This document shows positions 34,601 to 35,740 of a DNA stretch of 35,740 nt, one piece after another. The DNA comes from a virus: positions 1-35,740 of the IMG/VR virus record IMGVR_UViG_3300011430_000027; one strand, given 5' to 3'. Numbering within the stretch: the stretch's first letter is position 1; the number at the start of each line of letters is the position of its first letter. Under the pieces are notes generated by a model that searched no databases, had not been told where the DNA came from, and saw nothing but the letters and a program-made list of their open reading frames with translations. Both the position numbers and the translations under genes were made by a program.

Positions 34601-35740
34601 CTACATGGCGCTTGCCAAGCAGCAGAGCGAGGCTGACAGAGCTAGTCAAGACTACGCTCTGAAGGCGAACCGTTCCAATCAGCAAAGTGCGTACGGCAAC
34701 CTGGAATGGAGTCAAGACCCAACCACTGGTCAATGGACGCAGAAGACAACGCTCAACGACCAAGACCAGGCCATCTTGGATCAGCAACGCCAGTTGCAGC
34801 TTGGTCTGACAAGTGGTGCGCAGGGTCTTCTTGGTCAGGCCTTGGAAACCCGTGGCAAGTCATTCACCCCCACTGACTTGGTGGGTGTCGACCCGAATTC
34901 AATCACCAGTGGCTTGACCGACATCCAGACAGGTATCGATCGGTCTGGCTTTGGTAACTATGGGAGCCTCGACACTTCTGGTATCTCCAAGCTTGACCCA
35001 GGTTTCGGTGCAGTCGAGCAAGTTCAACAAGCAATGATGGGACGGCTCGCACCGATGCGGGAGCAGTCACGTCAAGCAGAGATTCAACGGTTGAAGAGCC
35101 AGGGTATCTCAGAAGACTCCGCCGCGTTCCAACGGGCCATGACGACCCTGGACCAGGGCGATACCGATGCGCAACAGCAAGCACTGCTGAGTGCAACCCA
35201 GGCCTATGGTGACATCTTCAACCGTGGTCTGAGCAACAACCAGCAAATCTTCGGGCAACAACTGCAAGGCGCGCAGTTCGCAGACCAGCAACGTCAGCAG
35301 CAGATGCAAGAAGAGTTGCAGGCAGGTCAGTTCGGCAACCTGAGCCAAGGCCAGCAGTTCGAGCAGAACGCACAAGTCCAACAGATGCTGCAACAGCTGC
35401 GCGGTCAGCAGTTCCAAGAGCAAGCTGCGACCTACGATCGCCGTGCTGATCCGATGGATACGCTCACCAAACTGCTGGGCATGAAGGTGGAACAACCACA
35501 GTTCGGCAGCTACGCCATGACTCAGGCAGCACAGGCGCCTGACCTCGTGGGTGCAGCTGAGAAGAGTTACAAGGCTGAGATGGATGCTTTCAATGCCAAG
35601 CAAGCAGCCAAGAGTGGCATGATGTCAGGTCTGCTTGGTATGGCTGGTACGATCGGTGGCTCGTTCTTCGGGCCTATTGGTTCATCCATTGGTGGTGCCC
35701 TTGGCAAGGGTCTCGGCGGTGCGCTGTCAGGTGGTGCTCC
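34563..35740 (+). CDS. Putative internal virion / ejection protein, N-terminal 392 aa (3' partial)
   Basis: ATG at 34563; the frame stays open to the right edge. It starts MGKKAPPPPPPPDYMALAKQ, the usual start (basic, then poly-Pro, then helix) of a phage protein family found after the nozzle in podoviruses. Next come NLEWSQDPTTGQWTQKTTLNDQDQ, Gln-rich helices (QQLQGAQFADQQRQQQMQEELQAGQFGNLSQGQQ) and, at the visible end, a Gly/Ala-rich hydrophobic tract (GLLGMAGTIGGSFFGPIGSSIGG). That last tract looks membrane-active, which would suit a protein ejected into the host envelope. Role inferred from the tract and position. Confidence 0.6.
   Translation, partial: MGKKAPPPPPPPDYMALAKQQSEADRASQDYALKANRSNQQSAYGNLEWSQDPTTGQWTQKTTLNDQDQAILDQQRQLQLGLTSGAQGLLGQALETRGKSFTPTDLVGVDPNSITSGLTDIQTGIDRSGFGNYGSLDTSGISKLDPGFGAVEQVQQAMMGRLAPMREQSRQAEIQRLKSQGISEDSAAFQRAMTTLDQGDTDAQQQALLSATQAYGDIFNRGLSNNQQIFGQQLQGAQFADQQRQQQMQEELQAGQFGNLSQGQQFEQNAQVQQMLQQLRGQQFQEQAATYDRRADPMDTLTKLLGMKVEQPQFGSYAMTQAAQAPDLVGAAEKSYKAEMDAFNAKQAAKSGMMSGLLGMAGTIGGSFFGPIGSSIGGALGKGLGGALSGGA

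Overview
The window is almost certainly part of the genome of a tailed phage with a short tail (podovirus type) that infects a Gram-negative bacterium. It encodes a terminase, a portal, a scaffold, a capsid protein, a head-tail adaptor and a beta-propeller tail nozzle. It shows no sheath, tube or tape-measure gene. No phage RNA polymerase, integrase, tRNA, rRNA or CRISPR array is visible. Promoters look like host sigma70 promoters, and three exported proteins carry ordinary Gram-negative signal peptides. The host cannot be named from the sequence; a proteobacterium is an inference.

Layout. (1) 1-4892, plus strand: end of the virion-gene block. It holds the C-terminus of a tail-fibre-like protein cut by the left edge, several beta-rich appendage proteins, and an HELQH metallopeptidase-like protein. 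(2) 4889-6538, plus strand: a separate cassette of three GC-rich exported proteins with its own sigma70 promoter, an internal terminator and a final terminator. (3) 6638-20.7 kb, minus strand: the early/replication block. Reading along its transcription it holds small membrane and coiled-coil proteins, a TOPRIM plus SF3 primase-helicase, an ATP-dependent ligase, a Cys-rich ssDNA-binding candidate, a family A polymerase split into exonuclease and polymerase genes, a Cas4/RecB-like nuclease, a VRR-NUC nuclease and an SNF2-type helicase. A nucleotide module follows: Nmad1-like protein, thymidylate-synthase homologue, all-alpha NTP pyrophosphohydrolase and dCMP deaminase. Small unknown genes end the block. 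(4) 20.5-22.08 kb: a regulatory region with one small gene, several promoters, terminators, inverted repeats and a row of four related dyads. (5) 22.08-35.74 kb, plus strand: late genes for packaging, head, neck and tail, ending in an internal-virion-like protein cut by the right edge. The late genes at the right edge and the tail genes at the left edge probably join in a circular or circularly permuted genome, with some kilobases missing between them.

Two points stand out. First, the thymidylate-synthase homologue has Asp where E. coli ThyA has Asn177, the residue that excludes cytosine. Together with the NTP pyrophosphohydrolase and Nmad1-like genes this predicts a dCMP-modifying enzyme (5-methyl- or 5-hydroxymethyl-dCMP), and so possibly modified cytosine in the phage DNA. 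Second, four promoters share one architecture: TTTACY, a 17-18 bp spacer and a TATAAT-like -10, preceded by GTAACA-type direct repeats spaced exactly 10 bp. Three drive the minus-strand early block; the fourth drives the exported-protein cassette on the opposite strand. This links that cassette to early expression. A second set of signals, GTCGRCTAT half-sites, lies inside two duplicated promoters of the 21.1-21.3 kb gene and forms the four dyads at 21.6-21.76 kb, which looks like an operator array.
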